Assembly: GCA_964344305.1 (NCBI GenBank)
Contig: CAYFMT010000011.1
Location: 1-64,000 of the forward strand
DNA: 64,000 bases
Direction of reading: 5' to 3'
Origin: JABMOV01 sp964344305
GTDB taxonomy: Bacteria; Fidelibacterota; Marinisomatia; Marinisomatales; JABMOV01
Below, piece after piece: positions 63,060 to 64,000 of this stretch. The translations under genes and the position numbers were made by a program. The notes beneath the pieces are model-generated. The model did not search any database and was not told the DNA's origin. It saw only the letters and a program-made list of their open reading frames with translations. Every line of letters starts with the position of its first letter. The stretch's first letter is position 1.

Positions 63060-64000
63060 AGTCGGACCTTCGACTCCAGATTTTTGTTAATGGCATCGTC
63101 CAGGGTGTTGGGTTTCGCCCTTTCATCTATAACATCGCCCGATCACATCATATAGCCGGCTTTGTGACCAACACTGAATCCGGGGTGGAAATCCAGGCAG
63201 AAGGTGAAGAACAGAACGTTTATGCTTTTTTGAATTCCATAAAAACTGATGCTCCTCCACTTTCTATCATTCTGGAAGTAAAGGAAATTGCCCTTCCAAA
63301 ACAAAACGATTCAGACTTTGTGATAAAACCATCAGAAAAGTCCGATTCTGTTTCGACTTACATTCCCCCTGATACAGCCACCTGTGATGATTGTATTCAG
63401 GATATAAAAGACCCAAACAATCGCCGATATAGATACCCTTTTACCAATTGCACCAATTGCGGACCCCGTTATACTATCATCGAAAATCTGCCATATGATC
63501 GACCCGAGACATCCATGCGATCATTTCAAATGTGTCATGATTGTCAATCCGAATATGATGATCCCAACGATCGCAGGTTTCATGCTCAACCCAATGCCTG
63601 TCCCGTATGTGGTCCACAGATTTCGCTCTGGAAAGATAATGGTTCACAAGTTTCCTGTCATGATCCCCTAAATGAAGCCATCCAGTGGCTGATGGATGGC
63701 AAAATTCTGGCCATTAAAGGATTGGGTGGATTCCATCTGGCGGTTCACGCCGGAAATGAAGACGCTATTGTGACTCAAAGAGAGCGAAAAATGCGTGAAG
63801 AAAAACCCTTTGCCATTATGGTTAGGGACATTGAAACGGCACAAACCTATGCTACTGTTTCTGACGCAGAGTTGGCACTCCTTCTCTCTCCCAGACGCCC
63901 CATTGTCCTTTTACAGAAAAAGAATCCTTTCAACCTGGCACATTCCATTGCTCCTGGTAATGATCGCATCGGCATCATGCTTCCATACACACCCCTTCAT
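63026..64000 (+). CDS. hypF: carbamoyltransferase HypF, 5' part (runs off the window)
   Basis: First step of cyanide-ligand synthesis for [NiFe] hydrogenase. Domains seen in order: acylphosphatase (VNGIVQGVGFRPF), two zinc fingers (CDDC...CTNC and CHDC...CPVC), and the start of the YrdC-like domain (KGLGGFHLAVHA). The remaining three quarters lie outside. No ATG is available: candidates are TTG at 63026, overlapping hypB, or ATA at 63056, eight bases after GGAG and overlapping the hypB stop as ATAG. The start is therefore unsure. Confidence 0.95.
   Translation, partial: MDSPSNGAKEIESDLRLQIFVNGIVQGVGFRPFIYNIARSHHIAGFVTNTESGVEIQAEGEEQNVYAFLNSIKTDAPPLSIILEVKEIALPKQNDSDFVIKPSEKSDSVSTYIPPDTATCDDCIQDIKDPNNRRYRYPFTNCTNCGPRYTIIENLPYDRPETSMRSFQMCHDCQSEYDDPNDRRFHAQPNACPVCGPQISLWKDNGSQVSCHDPLNEAIQWLMDGKILAIKGLGGFHLAVHAGNEDAIVTQRERKMREEKPFAIMVRDIETAQTYATVSDAELALLLSPRRPIVLLQKKNPFNLAHSIAPGNDRIGIMLPYTPLH

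Overview
The window looks like one contiguous chromosomal segment of a Gram-negative, heterotrophic bacterium of the FCB (Fibrobacteres-Chlorobi-Bacteroidetes) superphylum. Candidate phylum Marinimicrobia (Neomarinimicrobiota) is my best guess, by inference only. Support comes from the DUF4159/DUF4175 pair, a hybrid two-component AraC regulator with a sensor propeller, a short Bacteroidetes-type AMP nucleosidase, a GH20 lipoprotein and many signal peptides and beta-barrel proteins. Base composition looks even and AT-leaning throughout. I see no phage, transposase or CRISPR array.

Layout. 1-5.9 kb: a secreted terpene-cyclase-fold repeat protein with a YdjY-like partner, then a 1350-residue hybrid sensor/regulator. 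5.9-10.2 kb: metG, holB and an EnvC-like murein hydrolase activator, tightly coupled. 10.3-13.7 kb: a cyclic-nucleotide-domain protein with an AI-2E-family permease, convergent with a barrel/TPR protein. 13.8-14.9 kb: two related type IV pilin-like proteins, each with its own terminator. 15.2-24.2 kb: a seven-gene coupled run (DUF4159, DUF4175, TPR, a secreted conserved protein, a GNAT acetyltransferase that appears to start at CTG, YjbQ, a trypsin-like lipoprotein). 24.8-26.8 kb: a probable trans-3-hydroxy-L-proline catabolic pair. 26.9-34.8 kb: mazG, ybeY, pgpH, acyl-CoA dehydrogenase, fabH, recJ. 34.9-40.6 kb: a sensor kinase, RNase P RNA, a zinc-ribbon coiled-coil protein, AMP nucleosidase, a methyltransferase and exonuclease III. 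40.7-43.9 kb: a split membrane/zinc-ribbon gene, a monothiol glutaredoxin, tRNA-Glu, a short GlpD, and a 58-bp tandem repeat running into tRNA-Ser.

The most interesting region is 45.2-51.8 kb. A histidine kinase and an NtrC-family sigma-54 activator sit beside a -24/-12 (sigma-54) promoter with perfect spacing. A 14-bp palindrome with a second copy 19 bp away lies about 100-150 bp upstream of that promoter. A similar palindrome and a sigma-54-like promoter precede a 54-residue gene on the other strand. The controlled genes encode a Gly/Asp/Cys-rich secreted protein, an outer-membrane-type barrel, an LTxxQ (Spy/CpxP/ZraP-like) periplasmic protein and a ferritin-like DUF2202 lipoprotein. I read this as a Zra-like envelope or metal stress regulon with mostly undescribed effectors.

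51.8-58.8 kb is a long minus-strand run: short-chain dehydrogenase, GH20 hexosaminidase, NAD-binding epimerase-like protein, unknown membrane protein, tandem universal stress protein, SLC13-type transporter. 59-64 kb holds a VOC protein, a SlyD-like FKBP, DoxX, a thioredoxin-fold protein, a Crp/Fnr regulator, and the start of a [NiFe]-hydrogenase maturation operon (hypA, hypB, 5' part of hypF) that leaves the window at its right end.
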